Of a stretch of 64,000 nt of DNA, positions 1 through 16,018 are shown piece by piece; the first letter of the stretch is position 1; each line of letters begins with the position of its first letter. The notes beneath the pieces were generated by a model. The model was not told where the DNA came from, made no database searches, and saw only the letters and a list, made by a program, of their open reading frames with translations. Made by a program: the position numbers and the translations under genes. Source of the DNA: Deinococcus budaensis (GTDB lineage: Bacteria > Deinococcota > Deinococci > Deinococcales > Deinococcaceae); the NCBI RefSeq assembly GCF_014201885.1, contig NZ_JACHFN010000001.1, positions 62,001 to 126,000 of the forward strand. The letters are read 5' to 3'.

Positions 1-1
1 G

Positions 2-1135
<1,134 letters not shown>

Positions 1136-1146
1136 GGAGAGTGCCC

Positions 1147-1347
1147 GTGAGCGACGACCAGAAAAAGTCCGGCGACGAGAAGACCATGACCCGCCACGGC
1201 GAATGGACGCCCGAGACCTCCGAGGCGGCAGCCCGCGAGGTCGAGCGACTGGCGAACGAGAATCCCTTCGACACTGAGGCGGCGACCGAGAGTACGAACA
1301 AGACGCACCTCAACCCGCCGCCGGAGCGGTTGGGCGGGGATCACTAG
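1147..1347 (+). CDS. small hydrophilic protein of unknown function
   Basis: This is a 66-residue, highly charged protein with no membrane segment and no recognised domain. Two GTG codons are possible (1141 and 1147). I chose 1147 because AAGGAG at 1134-1139 then sits 7 nt upstream, whereas it would overlap the first GTG. It starts 11 nt after the herA-like stop, so it is probably cotranscribed with it. The middle contains WTPETSEAAAREVERLANEN, a likely single amphipathic helix. Function unknown. Confidence 0.6.
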   Translation: MSDDQKKSGDEKTMTRHGEWTPETSEAAAREVERLANENPFDTEAATESTNKTHLNPPPERLGGDH

Positions 1348-1369
1348 GCAGGGTCCGGACACGGACGCT

Positions 1370-1906
1370 ATGACTCTGGGACTTCGCCGGGGCACCGTCG
1401 AACTTCGCCCGTCCTCGGCGGAGTATCCGGGCCTGTTCGCCCAAGAGCGCGGCCAGGTCGCGCGGGCGCTGGGGCCTCTGGCTGTGGCGGTCGAGCACGT
1501 GGGGAGCACGAGTGTTCCGGGCCTCGCCGCCAAGCCCATCCTTGACCTGGCCGTGGGGGTGGAGGATGCGGCGCGGCTGGACGCCTGTATCCGTCCGCTG
1601 GAACAGATCGGCTATGCGTCGTTCGGGGACCGGGAGGGGTGGGGCGAGTATTTCTTCGCCAAAGGACCTGACGAGGCGCGCACGCACTACCTGCACCTGA
1701 TGCCGGTGAGGGAGCAGCGGTGGCGAGATTACCTCCTGTTCCGCGACGTGCTGCGCGCCTGCCCCGACCTCCGGGACGAGTACCAGGCCCTCAAAACGGC
1801 GCTGGCGCGGGAGCATGGGGCCGCCCGCGCCGAGTACACCGCCCGCAAGGGAGCTTTTGTGGAGGGGATTCTCGCAGAGTTCCGCTCAGTGGGCGTGGAG
1901 GGCTGA
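1370..1906 (+). CDS. GrpB/UPF0157 family protein (nucleotidyltransferase-fold)
   Basis: The 178-residue length matches the family. The signature EHVGSTSVPGLAAKPILDLA (residues about 43-62) is the hallmark GS-containing loop of the GrpB/UPF0157 group, a minimal nucleotidyltransferase-fold family. Its reaction is not known with certainty, and some members are fused to dephospho-CoA kinase. I see neither a strong SD nor a TANNNT box close to the ATG at 1370. The gene ends 28 bp from the convergent ATP-grasp gene. Confidence 0.75.
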   Translation: MTLGLRRGTVELRPSSAEYPGLFAQERGQVARALGPLAVAVEHVGSTSVPGLAAKPILDLAVGVEDAARLDACIRPLEQIGYASFGDREGWGEYFFAKGPDEARTHYLHLMPVREQRWRDYLLFRDVLRACPDLRDEYQALKTALAREHGAARAEYTARKGAFVEGILAEFRSVGVEG

Positions 1907-1934
1907 CCTCCAGCCGCCCAGCTCGGCGCAACCC

Positions 1935-3098
1935 TCAGCCCGGCGTCACCACATGCGGGGCAAACGTCGCCCGGTTGTCCGTCACACGGCCCCGGCCCTC
2001 GCGGATGCCCAGCCCGCACACCTCGTCTCCGGCGACCCACACGCCCAAGACCGGGTAACGGGGACCGTCGCCCACCGCGAACGTCGGCAACTCCGCGTAA
2101 GCCTGCTCCACCAGCGGCAGGTCGCCGTAGGCCCCCGCCGTGGCCGCCTCGCCGGGAAGCTGCACATTCTGCCCCTCGCGCGAGTAGAGCGGCTTGCGGA
2201 CCACGCTCGGCCCCAGTCGCCCCGGCGTCAGCGAGGCGGGCAGCACCAGCCCGGAGTCCGGATACCGCTCGTGCAGCAGCGCCAGCAGGCCCTTGCTGGA
2301 CGTGACTGCCTTCCACAGCGGCTCGAGAAACCGGGTCTGGGTGGTCGCCAGGAAAGAGCTGTCGCGCGACTCCCAGGCGTACTCGAAGGGCCACAGCCAC
2401 ATCAGGTTCCGGATGGGCAGCGTCCACGTGTCCAGCAAGAACGGCTCCTGCGGGCTGGTTCCCACCTCGTCCGCCGCCAGGAACGAGCCGCTGACGCCCG
2501 CCACCCCCGCGAGGTCACGCAGGTAGGTCACGGTGGCGATGTCCTCGACCTCGCGGGCCGAGCTGAAGTGCGCCTGGGTGACGCCCCGCTCGCGCACGAG
2601 GTAGGCCCACTGCTCGCCCAGCCCCTCGTGAATCGTGTTCCACTGGCCCGTCCCGGCGGGCAGTTCCCCGCGCTCCAGCCGGTCTTCGAGCCACTGCCAC
2701 TGGCACACGGCGGCCTCGACCAGGCTGGTCGGCGTCTGCGCGTTGACCTCCAGCAGCCGCGCCCGCCCGCGCCCGTCATAGGCGAGGTCCAGCCGCATAT
2801 AGAGCGTCGGGTCGTCCCGGTCCCACGACTCGCGCACGGCCGGGTGCAGGAAGGCGGGGATGCCGAGTTCGCCCAGCCGTCCGCCCTCTATGGCGGCGGC
2901 GGTCGTCTCCAGCACCATATTCGTGAGGTCCTGGGCGTCCCGTTTCAGCCCCTCGATCTGGCCCGGGGTGAAGGCGTAATAGCCTTCCTCGCCCCAGTAC
3001 GGGACCGGGTGTTCGGGGGTGGGGGCGTACCAGGTCATGCCAACCTCTTGCAGGCGGGCTTCCCAGTTCGGGCGGGGGAGGAGGGTGCGGCGCTGCAT
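1935..3098 (-). CDS. YgiC-like glutathionylspermidine synthase-family ATP-grasp protein
   Basis: The ORF is open further upstream, but homology-like sequence begins at the ATG at 3098 (MQRRTLLPRPNW), giving 387 residues, the usual size for the synthetase domain alone. Visible family signatures are MRLDLAYDGRGRARLLEVNA followed by QTPTSLVEAAVCQWQWLED, and near the C-terminus AGDEVCGLGIREGRGRVTDN. Established knowledge: the family has an ATP-grasp fold that ligates an amine to a carboxylate. True glutathionylspermidine synthetases have an added amidase domain that is absent here, and YgiC-type homologues do not all make glutathionylspermidine. The gene follows a YgiB-like lipoprotein gene on the same strand, with a 122 bp gap. 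Confidence 0.8.
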   Translation of the reverse strand: MQRRTLLPRPNWEARLQEVGMTWYAPTPEHPVPYWGEEGYYAFTPGQIEGLKRDAQDLTNMVLETTAAAIEGGRLGELGIPAFLHPAVRESWDRDDPTLYMRLDLAYDGRGRARLLEVNAQTPTSLVEAAVCQWQWLEDRLERGELPAGTGQWNTIHEGLGEQWAYLVRERGVTQAHFSSAREVEDIATVTYLRDLAGVAGVSGSFLAADEVGTSPQEPFLLDTWTLPIRNLMWLWPFEYAWESRDSSFLATTQTRFLEPLWKAVTSSKGLLALLHERYPDSGLVLPASLTPGRLGPSVVRKPLYSREGQNVQLPGEAATAGAYGDLPLVEQAYAELPTFAVGDGPRYPVLGVWVAGDEVCGLGIREGRGRVTDNRATFAPHVVTPG

Positions 3099-3220
3099 CA
3101 GGCCCCCTGCCGGGCCGGGGGACGGCCCCCGACCGAAGGGAGAAGCAGCCGAGAGGATGAGCCGGAGATGGAAGCACGTCTCGCTCTCACCCCGACGGGC
3201 TGGAATCGGAGGCTCATCCT

Positions 3221-3613
3221 TTAGCCGCCGTAGCTCGCGCTGCCGGAGCTGCTCGCGCGGCCCGTGCTGGTGAACCCGCCCCGGCTGACGCCCGGCGCCT
3301 TGAAGGAGGTCGTCTTGCCCGAGCGGGTGTCGTAGGTCAGGCCGGTGGGAGCCACGCGCCCCGATGAGGTGTAACCCACGTAACGGGTCAGGCCCGAGGC
3401 CAGCCAGATGTAAGGACCGTAAAAGCCGCCGCTGGTCTTCTGGCAGGGGTTTTGCAGGCCGCGCCCTATGGCGTCCCGGTTGGCGAGGCGGCACTGTTCG
3501 TAGGAGGTGTATTTGGTGCGCTTGTAGCGGTCGAGGTCCAGATCGTCGTCGCCGCAGGCCACCAGCAGGGCGGGCAGCGCGGCGAGCAGCGGCAGGTGGA
3601 AGGTCTTGCTCAC
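3221..3613 (-). CDS. YgiB/DUF1190-like putative lipoprotein
   Basis: The mature-like sequence begins at a GTG at 3613 (VSKTFHLPLLAALPALLVAC), which encodes a signal peptide ending in a lipobox Cys, so the protein is probably an exported lipoprotein. It has about 130 residues. A TSYEQCRLAN...NPCQKT segment with two Cys, FYGPY, and a Ser/Gly/Thr-rich tail resemble DUF1190/YgiB and UPF0323 lipoproteins. AGGAGG lies directly against the GTG, unusually close, so the start is not secure. Context supports the call: in enterobacteria ygiB sits beside ygiC, and here the ATP-grasp YgiC-like gene follows on the same strand. Confidence 0.6.
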   Translation of the reverse strand: MSKTFHLPLLAALPALLVACGDDDLDLDRYKRTKYTSYEQCRLANRDAIGRGLQNPCQKTSGGFYGPYIWLASGLTRYVGYTSSGRVAPTGLTYDTRSGKTTSFKAPGVSRGGFTSTGRASSSGSASYGG

Positions 3614-3722
3614 CCTCCTGAATACGCCTGGGCGGGGGCGGAGGTTCCGGGGGAGCCGCCGGGGCCGGGGTGTTCGGCCCACCCCTCTGGACACCCCGCC
3701 CCGCCCGCTCATGCCCAGCCTC

Positions 3723-3728
3723 TACACT
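3723..3728 (+). promoter_or_regulatory. candidate -10 box (TACACT) of the aminotransferase gene
   Basis: TACACT lies 28 nt upstream of the ATG at 3757, leaving a short leader with the strong SD AGGAGG (3743-3748), 8 nt from the start. No good -35 is apparent. Confidence 0.45.
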
Positions 3729-3756
3729 GGATCTCGACCGCGAGGAGGTTTTTGCC

Positions 3757-5010
<1,254 letters not shown>

Positions 5011-5121
5011 GGGGAGGCGTCAGCGGGGCGCGGGCGCTGCTGTCCACCGCGCCCCGCTGGCGTGCCCCGGCCGTGTCTAGCCCTCCGCCATTCGGCTGAC
5101 GGTGCCTCCCCCCGGCGGGTG

Positions 5122-5127
5122 TACCTT
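5122..5127 (+). promoter_or_regulatory. candidate -10 (TACCTT) for leaderless MATE mRNA
   Basis: TACCTT ends 8 nt before the ATG at 5136 and no SD is present, consistent with a leaderless transcript. Confidence 0.45.
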
Positions 5128-5135
5128 GGCGCGGT

Positions 5136-6545
5136 ATGTCTGCCGTGTCCCTGACCACCCCGCCTGCTGAACCGGTTCACAGCCGCCCGCCCTCGCGGGA
5201 GATCGCCCGTATCGCCGTGCCCGTCAGCCTGGAAATGGTGCTGCAACTGGTGCTGACCTTCGTCAATCAGGTCATCGTGGGCACGCTGGGGGCGGTGGCG
5301 GTCGCGGCGGTGGGGCTGGCGGGCAGCGTGAGCTTCATGTTTTTCGTGACGCTGGGGGCGCTGGGGTCGGGCACCTCGATCCTGGTCGCGCGGCGGGCAG
5401 GGGCCGGCGACCGGGCGGGTGTGAACGGCGCGCTGGCGGTCGCGCTGGTTGTCAGCACCGCCCTGGCCGCCTTGCTGACCGGGCCGGTGATCCTGGGCGG
5501 GGAGGGCCTGCTGCGGCTGGCGGGCGGCGCCGGGGACGTGACCCGCACCGCGTTGCCTTACATGCACGTTGCGATGCTGGCGCTGGTGCCGGGGGTGGTG
5601 GGCTGGATTCTCAGCGGGGCGCTGCGCTCGCTGGGGCACGCGCGCACACCGATGGTCGCCACCCTGCTGACGGTCGTGGTCGAGAGCCTGATCGCGGTCG
5701 GGCTGGTGTTCGGGGTGGGGCCGCTGCCGCAGCTGGGCGTGGTAGGCGCCGCCTGGGCGCTGGTGGCCGCGCAGACGCTCAAGGCCCTGTGGCTGGCGTA
5801 CCAGGTGTACGGGCCGCGCCGCCTCGCGGCCTTTGCGCTGCCCCGGCCCGGCACCCGGCGCGGGATTGCGGGGCCGCTGCTGAGGCTCTCGGCGCCCATC
5901 GGCTTCACCGAGTTCGTCTGGAGCCTGGGCGGGTTTCTGTACGCCGCCGTGTTCGCGCGGGTGGGCACAGGGGCGCTGGCGGCCAGCCAGATCGTGGGCA
6001 CGCTGGAGGGCATCTTCATCGTGGGGTCGTTTGGGCTGATGTCGGCGGCGACCGTGTTGATCGGGCGGGCGCTGGGCGCGGGCGACGGCCCCGGCGCGCA
6101 GGCCTGGCTCGCGCGGGTGGGCCGCGCCGGGCTCCTGACCGGCCTGGGTTTCGGCGTGCTGTTCGCCCTCAGCGGTCTGCTGCTGCCGCTGCTGTTCCCG
6201 GCGGTGGGCGAGGAAGTCCGGTCCATCGCGCTGGGCGGCATCCTGATCAACGCGGCCACCCAGGTCGTCAAGGTCCGCAACATGATCCTGGGCGCGGGGG
6301 TCTTGCCGGGGGCCGGGGACGGCAAGGGCGTCATCGTCGGGGACGTGGTGGGGTCCTTCGTGGTGGGGTTGCCGCTGGCGATTTTCCTGGGGCTGTACAC
6401 ACCCCTGGGCGTCTGGGGCGTCTTCCTGGCCCGCGTGGCCGACGAACTCGCCAAAGTCGCCATCTTCGAGTGGCGCCGCCGCCGGGTGGACTGGGAAGCG
6501 CTGGCGGCCACGCAGCGGGGCAAGGAGGCGCTGGCGGCTCACTGA
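5136..6545 (+). CDS. MATE family multidrug/metabolite exporter
   Basis: The 469-residue integral membrane protein has about 12 hydrophobic segments and an internal duplication typical of MATE transporters: [20 protein letters not shown] at the start of the first half and [20 protein letters not shown] at the start of the second. MATE proteins exchange Na+ or H+ for cationic drugs or metabolites across the inner membrane, but the substrate is not predictable here. The gene appears leaderless and ends just before a perfect 15 bp hairpin shared with the convergent ssuB-like gene. Confidence 0.85.
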   Translation: MSAVSLTTPPAEPVHSRPPSREIARIAVPVSLEMVLQLVLTFVNQVIVGTLGAVAVAAVGLAGSVSFMFFVTLGALGSGTSILVARRAGAGDRAGVNGALAVALVVSTALAALLTGPVILGGEGLLRLAGGAGDVTRTALPYMHVAMLALVPGVVGWILSGALRSLGHARTPMVATLLTVVVESLIAVGLVFGVGPLPQLGVVGAAWALVAAQTLKALWLAYQVYGPRRLAAFALPRPGTRRGIAGPLLRLSAPIGFTEFVWSLGGFLYAAVFARVGTGALAASQIVGTLEGIFIVGSFGLMSAATVLIGRALGAGDGPGAQAWLARVGRAGLLTGLGFGVLFALSGLLLPLLFPAVGEEVRSIALGGILINAATQVVKVRNMILGAGVLPGAGDGKGVIVGDVVGSFVVGLPLAIFLGLYTPLGVWGVFLARVADELAKVAIFEWRRRRVDWEALAATQRGKEALAAH

Positions 6546-6557
6546 AACGCCTTCCAA

Positions 6558-6598
6558 ACACAGAGGGGCCGAAGCGCAAAGCCTCGGCCCCTCTGTGT
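6558..6598. terminator. bidirectional hairpin between the MATE and ssuB genes
   Basis: The arms 6558-6572 and 6584-6598 are a perfect 15 bp inverted repeat (ACACAGAGGGGCCGA) with an 11 nt loop. It sits between two convergent genes. There is no clear U-tract, so termination is inferred from position and stem strength. Confidence 0.7.
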
Positions 6599-6630
6599 CG
6601 TGCTCGGTCCCGCCCTCAGCCGCGGGGGAG

Positions 6631-7386
<756 letters not shown>

Positions 7387-7426
7387 TGTACACCGCCCGT
7401 CAGCCGGTCAGATACGCCATGAAACT

Positions 7427-8263
7427 TCACCGGGGCACCTCCAGGCCGTAGTCGCGCCGCACCCGGCCCTCCACTCCGCGCAGCAGCGCGTCGAACACGC
7501 CGCCGATGATCCCGATGATGATGATGGTCGCCAGCACCAGCGCGACGTTGGCAGTTGCCCGCCCGACTTCAAGCTGCTCGCCGATGGACGCCACTCCGCT
7601 GATCAGCAGCTCGCCGCCCACCAGCGCCCGCCACGCGAAGCTCCAGGCGGTGCGCAGGCCGGTCAGCACGTTGGGCAGCGCGGCGGGCAGCAGCACCCCG
7701 GTCGTCAGCGACAGACCCCGCGCGCCCAGGGTGCGCCCGGCCACCCGCAGCGCCGGGGGCACGTTCAGCAGTGCGCCCGACACCGCCAGCGCCACCGGAA
7801 TAAAGCCTTCCAGCACGACCACGAACAGCACCGCCCGTTCGTTCAGGCCGAAAAAGAGGATGGCGAAGGGCACGAAGGCGATGGACGGCACGCTCTGGAT
7901 GCCGGTCAGGTACGCGCCCAGCGTGGCCCGCAGCGGCAACCACGCGCCCATCAGCAGGCCGACGACCGCGCCCAGCACGACCGCGATGCCGTAGCCGGTC
8001 AACACCCGCCGCAGGCTGCCGCCGATGGCCGAGAGCAGCTTGCCGTCCTGCGGTCCCGTGCCCCACAGGCCGTAGCTGACCTCGGTCCACACGGCGCGGG
8101 GACTGGGAAACACGTAGGGGGGATAGAGCTTGAGCACGTCGGTGACCAGCCACCAGACGGCCAGGATCAGCGCGAGGCCGATCAGCTGCCAGGACAGCAC
8201 CCGCCAGCGCGGCGGGGTACCGGAAAGCGGGGCGGGGTCGGCGGTGGGTGCGCGAACGGTCAC
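7427..8263 (-). CDS. ssuC: sulfonate-type ABC transporter permease
   Basis: The 278-residue protein has about six membrane segments. The conserved permease region includes IGSGG-like loops and the EAA-type stretch around [19 protein letters not shown], which docks to the ATPase, and the N-terminus carries VFPSPRAVW, frequent in SsuC/TauC proteins. The start is the GTG at 8263, 4 nt from the stop of the binding-protein gene, so translation is likely coupled. It forms the membrane channel of the importer with the ATPase downstream. Confidence 0.85.
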   Translation of the reverse strand: MTVRAPTADPAPLSGTPPRWRVLSWQLIGLALILAVWWLVTDVLKLYPPYVFPSPRAVWTEVSYGLWGTGPQDGKLLSAIGGSLRRVLTGYGIAVVLGAVVGLLMGAWLPLRATLGAYLTGIQSVPSIAFVPFAILFFGLNERAVLFVVVLEGFIPVALAVSGALLNVPPALRVAGRTLGARGLSLTTGVLLPAALPNVLTGLRTAWSFAWRALVGGELLISGVASIGEQLEVGRATANVALVLATIIIIGIIGGVFDALLRGVEGRVRRDYGLEVPR

Positions 8264-8267
8264 GGCT

Positions 8268-9263
8268 TCACCGCTTGAAACCCGGATTGACGAGCGCCCG
8301 CAGGTCGGGAATCTGGCGGGCGTACCCGGCCTCCACGTTCAGCGCAGCGTAGTCGGTGAGGGCGGCGAGGTCCAGCGCGGTCGTGAAGCGGGTGCGGGTC
8401 ATGGCCCGTTGCAGCACCCGCACGTCCACCTGCTGCCCCGTCAGCTTATCGAGTTGCGTGTTGACCAGCGTGCGGGCCGCCGCCGGACTGCGGTTCAGGT
8501 AGGCCACGGCGTCCGCGTGCGCCTTCAGGAAATTCGCCACCAGCGCCGGGTTCGCCTGCGCGAAGCGGGTGTTCACGATCAGCAGGGTCGTCGGATACCG
8601 GCCGTCCCGCCACACCGTCTTTTCGGAGCCGATCAGGCGGTGTCCCTGCGCCTGGAGCAGCGCGCCCCACGGCTCGGGGACCAGCGTGGCGTCCACCCGC
8701 TTGCCCGCAAAGGCGGCAGCGATGTCGGCGGGAGCCACGGGCGTCACGACCACGTTGCCGCCGTCGGTCTGGAGCTTCAGGCCCTCTTCCTTGAGGAGGT
8801 GGCGCAGGCTGATGTCCTGCGTGTTGCCCAGGCTAGGCACCGCCACCCGCTTTCCGGCGAGGTCCGCGTAGCTGCGAATTCCGCTGTCCTTGCGGGCGAT
8901 CAGCACCGCGCCCGCCTCGCTCGCCCCCGCGATGATCTGGAGGGGCATCCCGCGCGTGGCCGCGTTGATCGCCGGGCCGGGGCCGACGTAGGCGAGGTCG
9001 ATCTGCCCCGCCGCAAAGGCCTCGGTCAGCGTGGTGCCCGAGACGAAGGCCCGCGCGTCGAGCCGGGCTGCCCCCAGCGCTTTCTGGAAGGTGCCGCGCT
9101 CCAGGCCGACTAGGGCCGGGGCGTGCGTCAGGTTGGGAAAGTAGCCCAGCCGCACGGTGGGCGCATTCTGGGCCGCCGCGTGGTGGGCCGGGCTGCTCGC
9201 CAGCAGGGCGAGGGCCAGCAGCCTCCAGCGCCGGGCGGCTCTGCGGGGTGTGCCTTGGGTCAT
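8268..9263 (-). CDS. ssuA: sulfonate-type ABC transporter substrate-binding protein
   Basis: The 331-residue protein begins with a twin-Arg-containing, Ala-rich signal peptide (about residues 1-32) and continues [20 protein letters not shown], the usual start of SsuA/NMT1-like periplasmic binding proteins. GGAGG just upstream supports the ATG at 9263. It is the first gene of the importer operon and lies 194 bp downstream of sat. Nitrate or thiamine-precursor binding proteins share the fold, so the sulfonate assignment rests on the sulfur neighbourhood. Confidence 0.82.
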   Translation of the reverse strand: MTQGTPRRAARRWRLLALALLASSPAHHAAAQNAPTVRLGYFPNLTHAPALVGLERGTFQKALGAARLDARAFVSGTTLTEAFAAGQIDLAYVGPGPAINAATRGMPLQIIAGASEAGAVLIARKDSGIRSYADLAGKRVAVPSLGNTQDISLRHLLKEEGLKLQTDGGNVVVTPVAPADIAAAFAGKRVDATLVPEPWGALLQAQGHRLIGSEKTVWRDGRYPTTLLIVNTRFAQANPALVANFLKAHADAVAYLNRSPAAARTLVNTQLDKLTGQQVDVRVLQRAMTRTRFTTALDLAALTDYAALNVEAGYARQIPDLRALVNPGFKR

Positions 9264-9310
9264 GGGTCCTCCGGGGTGCTCTCAGGGAAGAGGGGCGGCG
9301 CGGGGCGGGT

Positions 9311-9342
9311 GGCCCCGGGGGGGCCAGGTACAGCCCAGCTTA
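9311..9342 (-). promoter_or_regulatory. candidate leader of ssuA: -10 box plus GC hairpin
   Basis: On the minus strand TAAGCT (9337-9342) could be a -10 box. The following leader contains GGCCCC/GGGGCC (9311-9325), a short hairpin, before the SD of ssuA. No known riboswitch is recognised. Confidence 0.3.
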
Positions 9343-9456
9343 AAGCAGGTTCCTCCCGGCCTCTGGGCGCCGGCACGGGCCACGTCCGCGCGCGCCCCGC
9401 CGCGTTCGGCGTCCTGGGGATCAACGTCGAGGGGGAGCGCCCGGCGGGCCGGGGGT

Positions 9457-10629
<1,173 letters not shown>

Positions 10630-10718
10630 GGTCAGCCTCGCGCGGTGGAAGTGGAATGAAAGGTTTAGTGGATGAAACGGGTCAACTTCTGGAGCAAAAA
10701 AAGGAGCCTGGGGCGTGT

Positions 10719-11486
10719 TCAGAGTTTGTTCTCTCCGGCCCACAGGCCGCATTCGGTCTTGCCCTTTCCGGCCCAGCGGCCCGCGCGGGCGTCCTCGCCG
10801 GGGCGCACGGCGCGGGTGCAGGTCCAGCAGCCCACGCTGAGAAAGCCGTCGAAATACAGCGGGTTGACCGGCAGACCGCGCTCGGCGGCGTAGGCTTCCA
10901 GCCGCTCGCGGGTCCAGTGGGCCAGGGGATTGACCTTGACGCGCGGGCCGCCCGTCTCGACGAAGGGAATGTCGGCGCGAGTGCTCGCCTGGTCCCGGCT
11001 GCGGGCGTTCAGCAGCGCGGACGGGGCCTTGTCCCGCAGGTAGGTCTGGAGCGGCGCGACCTTGCGAACGGCGCAGCAGGCGTCCGGGTCGGCGGCGTAC
11101 AGGTCGGGCGGGGTCTGGCCGTCCTCGGGACTCGCCCCCGCGTTCAGGGTCACGAAAGTCATCTGCGGGTACCGCGCGGCGAGGCGGTCCCGCGTCGCCA
11201 GCGTCTCCGGGAAGTGGTAGCCCGTGTCCACGAACACCACCTCGCCCCGGTAGCCTGCCCGCGCCGCGAGGTCCAGCAGCACGACCCCGTTGAGGTTGAA
11301 GGCACTCGGCATCAGCAGGTCGGGGGAGGTCTCCAGCGCCCAGGCGATCACTTCCAGCGGGTCGGTGTCCGGGGCGAAGGCGGGGGCACCCGGGTCGGCG
11401 TGTCCGGCGGCCTCACGGGGCGCACGCGGCTCGGTGGTCAGCGGCACGCCGCCCTGCTCGGGGGTCCGCACGTCGGCGGCCGTCAT
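10719..11486 (-). CDS. cysH: adenylylsulfate / phosphoadenylylsulfate reductase
   Basis: The 255-residue PP-loop reductase has the core [32 protein letters not shown], and the two Cys pairs DACCAVRK and GCWTCTRAV that bind a [4Fe-4S] cluster in APS-type reductases, plus the catalytic ECG near the C-terminus. It therefore probably reduces APS directly, with or without PAPS, to sulfite. Its ATG overlaps the cysC stop (ATGA), so the two are coupled. The N-terminal 40 residues look poorly conserved and flexible. Confidence 0.92.
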   Translation of the reverse strand: MTAADVRTPEQGGVPLTTEPRAPREAAGHADPGAPAFAPDTDPLEVIAWALETSPDLLMPSAFNLNGVVLLDLAARAGYRGEVVFVDTGYHFPETLATRDRLAARYPQMTFVTLNAGASPEDGQTPPDLYAADPDACCAVRKVAPLQTYLRDKAPSALLNARSRDQASTRADIPFVETGGPRVKVNPLAHWTRERLEAYAAERGLPVNPLYFDGFLSVGCWTCTRAVRPGEDARAGRWAGKGKTECGLWAGENKL

Positions 11487-12024
11487 GCGCCGTACCCCAG
11501 GTGCGCGAGGAGCTGGCGTATCCCCTCCTCCACGCTGATCTGGTCGGTCCGCAGGTGCAGGTCGGGCGTCTCGGGGGCCTCGTAAGGATCGGAAACCCCT
11601 GTGAAGTGCGGCAGGTCACCTGCGAGCGCCTTGAGGTACAACCCCTTCACGTCCCGTTCGGTCACCACTTCCAGCGGCGCGTCCACGAACACTTCCGTGG
11701 GATGGGGCAGCGCCGAGAGGACCTCCCGCCGGGTGTCCGCGTAGGGGCTGATCGCGCTGACGAGCACCGTGACCCCGTGCTTGGCCAGCAGCCCCGCCAC
11801 GAAGGCGATGCGCCGGACATTGGTGTCACGGTCCTCCCGGGAAAAGCCCAACCCCTTGCTGAGGTTCTCGCGCACGGCGTCACCGTCGAGCAGCTCGACG
11901 GCGACCCCGCGCGCCGCGAGGTCGTCCCGCAGCGCCGAAGCCAGCGTGCTTTTGCCCGCGCCCGACAGGCCCGTGAACCACACGACGCGGCCCGTGCCGG
12001 TTTCCGGGCGGTTCAGCGTGGCGG

Positions 12025-12028
<4 letters not shown>
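11483..12028 (-). CDS. cysC: adenylylsulfate kinase
   Basis: The 181-residue protein has Walker [10 protein letters not shown] (residues about 20-28), [20 protein letters not shown] and [14 protein letters not shown], all classic for APS kinase. It phosphorylates APS to PAPS. ATGA overlaps tie it to the sulfite reductase gene upstream and to cysH downstream, so the three form one translational unit. If CysH is an APS reductase, this kinase is not strictly needed for sulfite formation and may make PAPS for sulfation. Confidence 0.93.
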
Positions 12029-13602
<1,574 letters not shown>

Positions 13603-13666
13603 GGTTGAAAGCTCCGGGGGAGAGGAGGTTGGAGGGCGCGCCGACGACCCGCCTCGGGTGCGGCCC

Positions 13667-13672
13667 AGAGTA
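13667..13672 (-). promoter_or_regulatory. candidate -10 (TACTCT) of the sir-cysC-cysH operon
   Basis: The minus-strand hexamer TACTCT lies about 65 nt upstream of the sir ATG. A TTGTTG 15 nt further upstream could serve as a weak -35. Confidence 0.35.
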
Positions 13673-13749
13673 GATGACAAGAGAGATCAACAATGTGGCT
13701 TGTCTGGGTAGGGCAGCCTTCAGAACAGCGTCACGTGGAACGCGACAAC

Positions 13750-14577
13750 ATGCGGGTTATGAAGCTCTGGCCGCTGCTGCTCGCCTCCGTCGCCTCGATC
13801 TCCCTGGCGGGCGGGGTGGAAGGCCCTGCTCTGCCCCGGCTCAACCTGGATGCCCGCACGATTGGGCGGAGTGCCGAGGCACAGACCGTCCAGGGTGTCC
13901 CCCGCGCGGATGGACCGACCTTCTTTTTCCCCACCCACGTCCGCGCCGTCATGAATAAGCCGGGCCAGCGTTGGCAGCCCCGGTATGACACGGAACTCCC
14001 CGGAGCTTACGTCGCCGTCTATCCGGTCGCTGGACTCCTCGCCCAGTACCCGGAGCGGGGCGAGCCGTGGAACGTCCGCACGCAGATGGATACCCTGCGT
14101 GCCTTGAACACTGGCCGCCTGGGGCTGAACGAAGTCAAGTGGCCCTTGACCCTGCCCTTTCTGCCGCTCGTGAACGCCAACCAATACGGCACGGGCGCGG
14201 CCCGGACCTTCAGGACACCTGCCTTGCAGGGCCTGCGCTACCTCGCCGTCCACTCCCAAGAGGACGGTGTGCGAATCAACCGCGAGCGTGTCTTCTACAC
14301 CTTCCAGGGCCTCAGCCACGACGGACGCTTTTACGTCACGGTGCAGGTGCCCTACGCTCCCGCCAGCCTGCCCACCCGCGCCGAGCTGGACCGGACGAAG
14401 AACTACGATGTGGCTCCCTATCCGGCCGAAAGCAGGGGCAAAGGTCCAGCCTATGACGCCTATCGGCAGAAGGTGGACGCCTACCGTGCAGATCTCACCC
14501 GCAAATTGAACGCCGAGGAAGGCAAAGCAGACTTGCGCGCCCTCGACGCCCTGGTGCGCTCCATCCGGCTGCGCTAA
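13750..14577 (+). CDS. secreted protein of unknown function
   Basis: From the ATG at 13750 the product has 275 residues and begins [20 protein letters not shown], a Sec-type signal peptide. The frame is also open from an ATG at 13693, and an ATG at 13759 would suit the signal peptide equally, so the start is uncertain. The mature part has no Cys pairs or catalytic motif that I recognise and is rich in Tyr, Pro and Arg, including [23 protein letters not shown] strands. It is divergent from the sulfur operon. Confidence 0.65.
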   Translation: MRVMKLWPLLLASVASISLAGGVEGPALPRLNLDARTIGRSAEAQTVQGVPRADGPTFFFPTHVRAVMNKPGQRWQPRYDTELPGAYVAVYPVAGLLAQYPERGEPWNVRTQMDTLRALNTGRLGLNEVKWPLTLPFLPLVNANQYGTGAARTFRTPALQGLRYLAVHSQEDGVRINRERVFYTFQGLSHDGRFYVTVQVPYAPASLPTRAELDRTKNYDVAPYPAESRGKGPAYDAYRQKVDAYRADLTRKLNAEEGKADLRALDALVRSIRLR

Positions 14578-14589
14578 CTGCTCTCCTGC

Positions 14590-15072
14590 TCAGGCGTTGG
14601 GCTTGAGCAGATGCCCCAGGCAGTGCCCGTAGCTCACGCCCTGCCGCGCGTCGGTCACCAGGTCTTCCACGCTGAAGTCCTGCAAGACGCCCAGCATCGC
14701 GTCGCGCATCCGGGTATAGACGGTGGCGCGGACGTGGCAGCGGTTCTCCTCGACGCACGGCTCGTGCCAGTTGAGGCTGATGCATGAGAGGGGCGCGACC
14801 GGCCCGTCGATGGCCCGCACCACCTCGCACAGCGAGATCAGCCGGGGCTTGCGCGACAGCGCGTACCCGCCGCCGATGCCCTTCTTGCTCTTGACGATGC
14901 CCTTGGCGGTCAGCGCCGCCAGAATCCGCACCAGGTACGGCCGGTGGACGCCGGTCGCCTCGCTGATCTCCTCGCTGGACACCCAGCGCGCCGGGTCCTG
15001 GGCATCCAGCGCCTGGGTGCCCAGGAAGCCCAGCGCCTGAAAGGCGTACACGTCGGTGGCCGAGAGGCGCAT
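14590..15072 (-). CDS. Rrf2 family transcriptional regulator
   Basis: The 160-residue protein has the Rrf2 winged helix: an N-terminal [18 protein letters not shown], a recognition region [19 protein letters not shown] and the wing [13 protein letters not shown]. Three Cys in [16 protein letters not shown] occupy the place where IscR/NsrR-type members bind an Fe-S cluster. Rrf2 relatives control Fe-S biogenesis, nitric oxide response or cysteine metabolism (CymR). The gene lies about 1 kb from the sulfite reductase promoter, so control of the sulfur block is a reasonable but untested idea. It appears leaderless. Confidence 0.85.
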   Translation of the reverse strand: MRLSATDVYAFQALGFLGTQALDAQDPARWVSSEEISEATGVHRPYLVRILAALTAKGIVKSKKGIGGGYALSRKPRLISLCEVVRAIDGPVAPLSCISLNWHEPCVEENRCHVRATVYTRMRDAMLGVLQDFSVEDLVTDARQGVSYGHCLGHLLKPNA

Positions 15073-15078
15073 GGGGGG

Positions 15079-15084
15079 AGGCTA
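15079..15084 (-). promoter_or_regulatory. candidate -10 (TAGCCT) for leaderless Rrf2 mRNA
   Basis: TAGCCT on the minus strand, then six C residues, then the ATG at 15072. No SD. Confidence 0.5.
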
Positions 15085-15113
15085 CCAGCTTCCGGCGGCC
15101 AGCCGCCAGCCGC

Positions 15114-15968
<855 letters not shown>

Positions 15969-15974
15969 GGGCCA

Positions 15975-15980
15975 AGGCTA
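15975..15980 (-). promoter_or_regulatory. candidate -10 (TAGCCT) for leaderless DUF1028 mRNA
   Basis: TAGCCT on the minus strand is 6 nt from the ATG at 15968, with no SD. Confidence 0.5.
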
Positions 15981-16006
15981 GCAGCGGGGGGCTGGTGGGG
16001 GTCCGG

Positions 16007-16012
16007 TACTCT
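16007..16012 (+). promoter_or_regulatory. candidate -10 (TACTCT) for the BKACE-pyrF transcript
   Basis: TACTCT is 6 nt before the GTG at 16019 with no SD. It likely drives pyrF too, because the two reading frames overlap. Confidence 0.5.
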
Positions 16013-16018
16013 GGGGCC

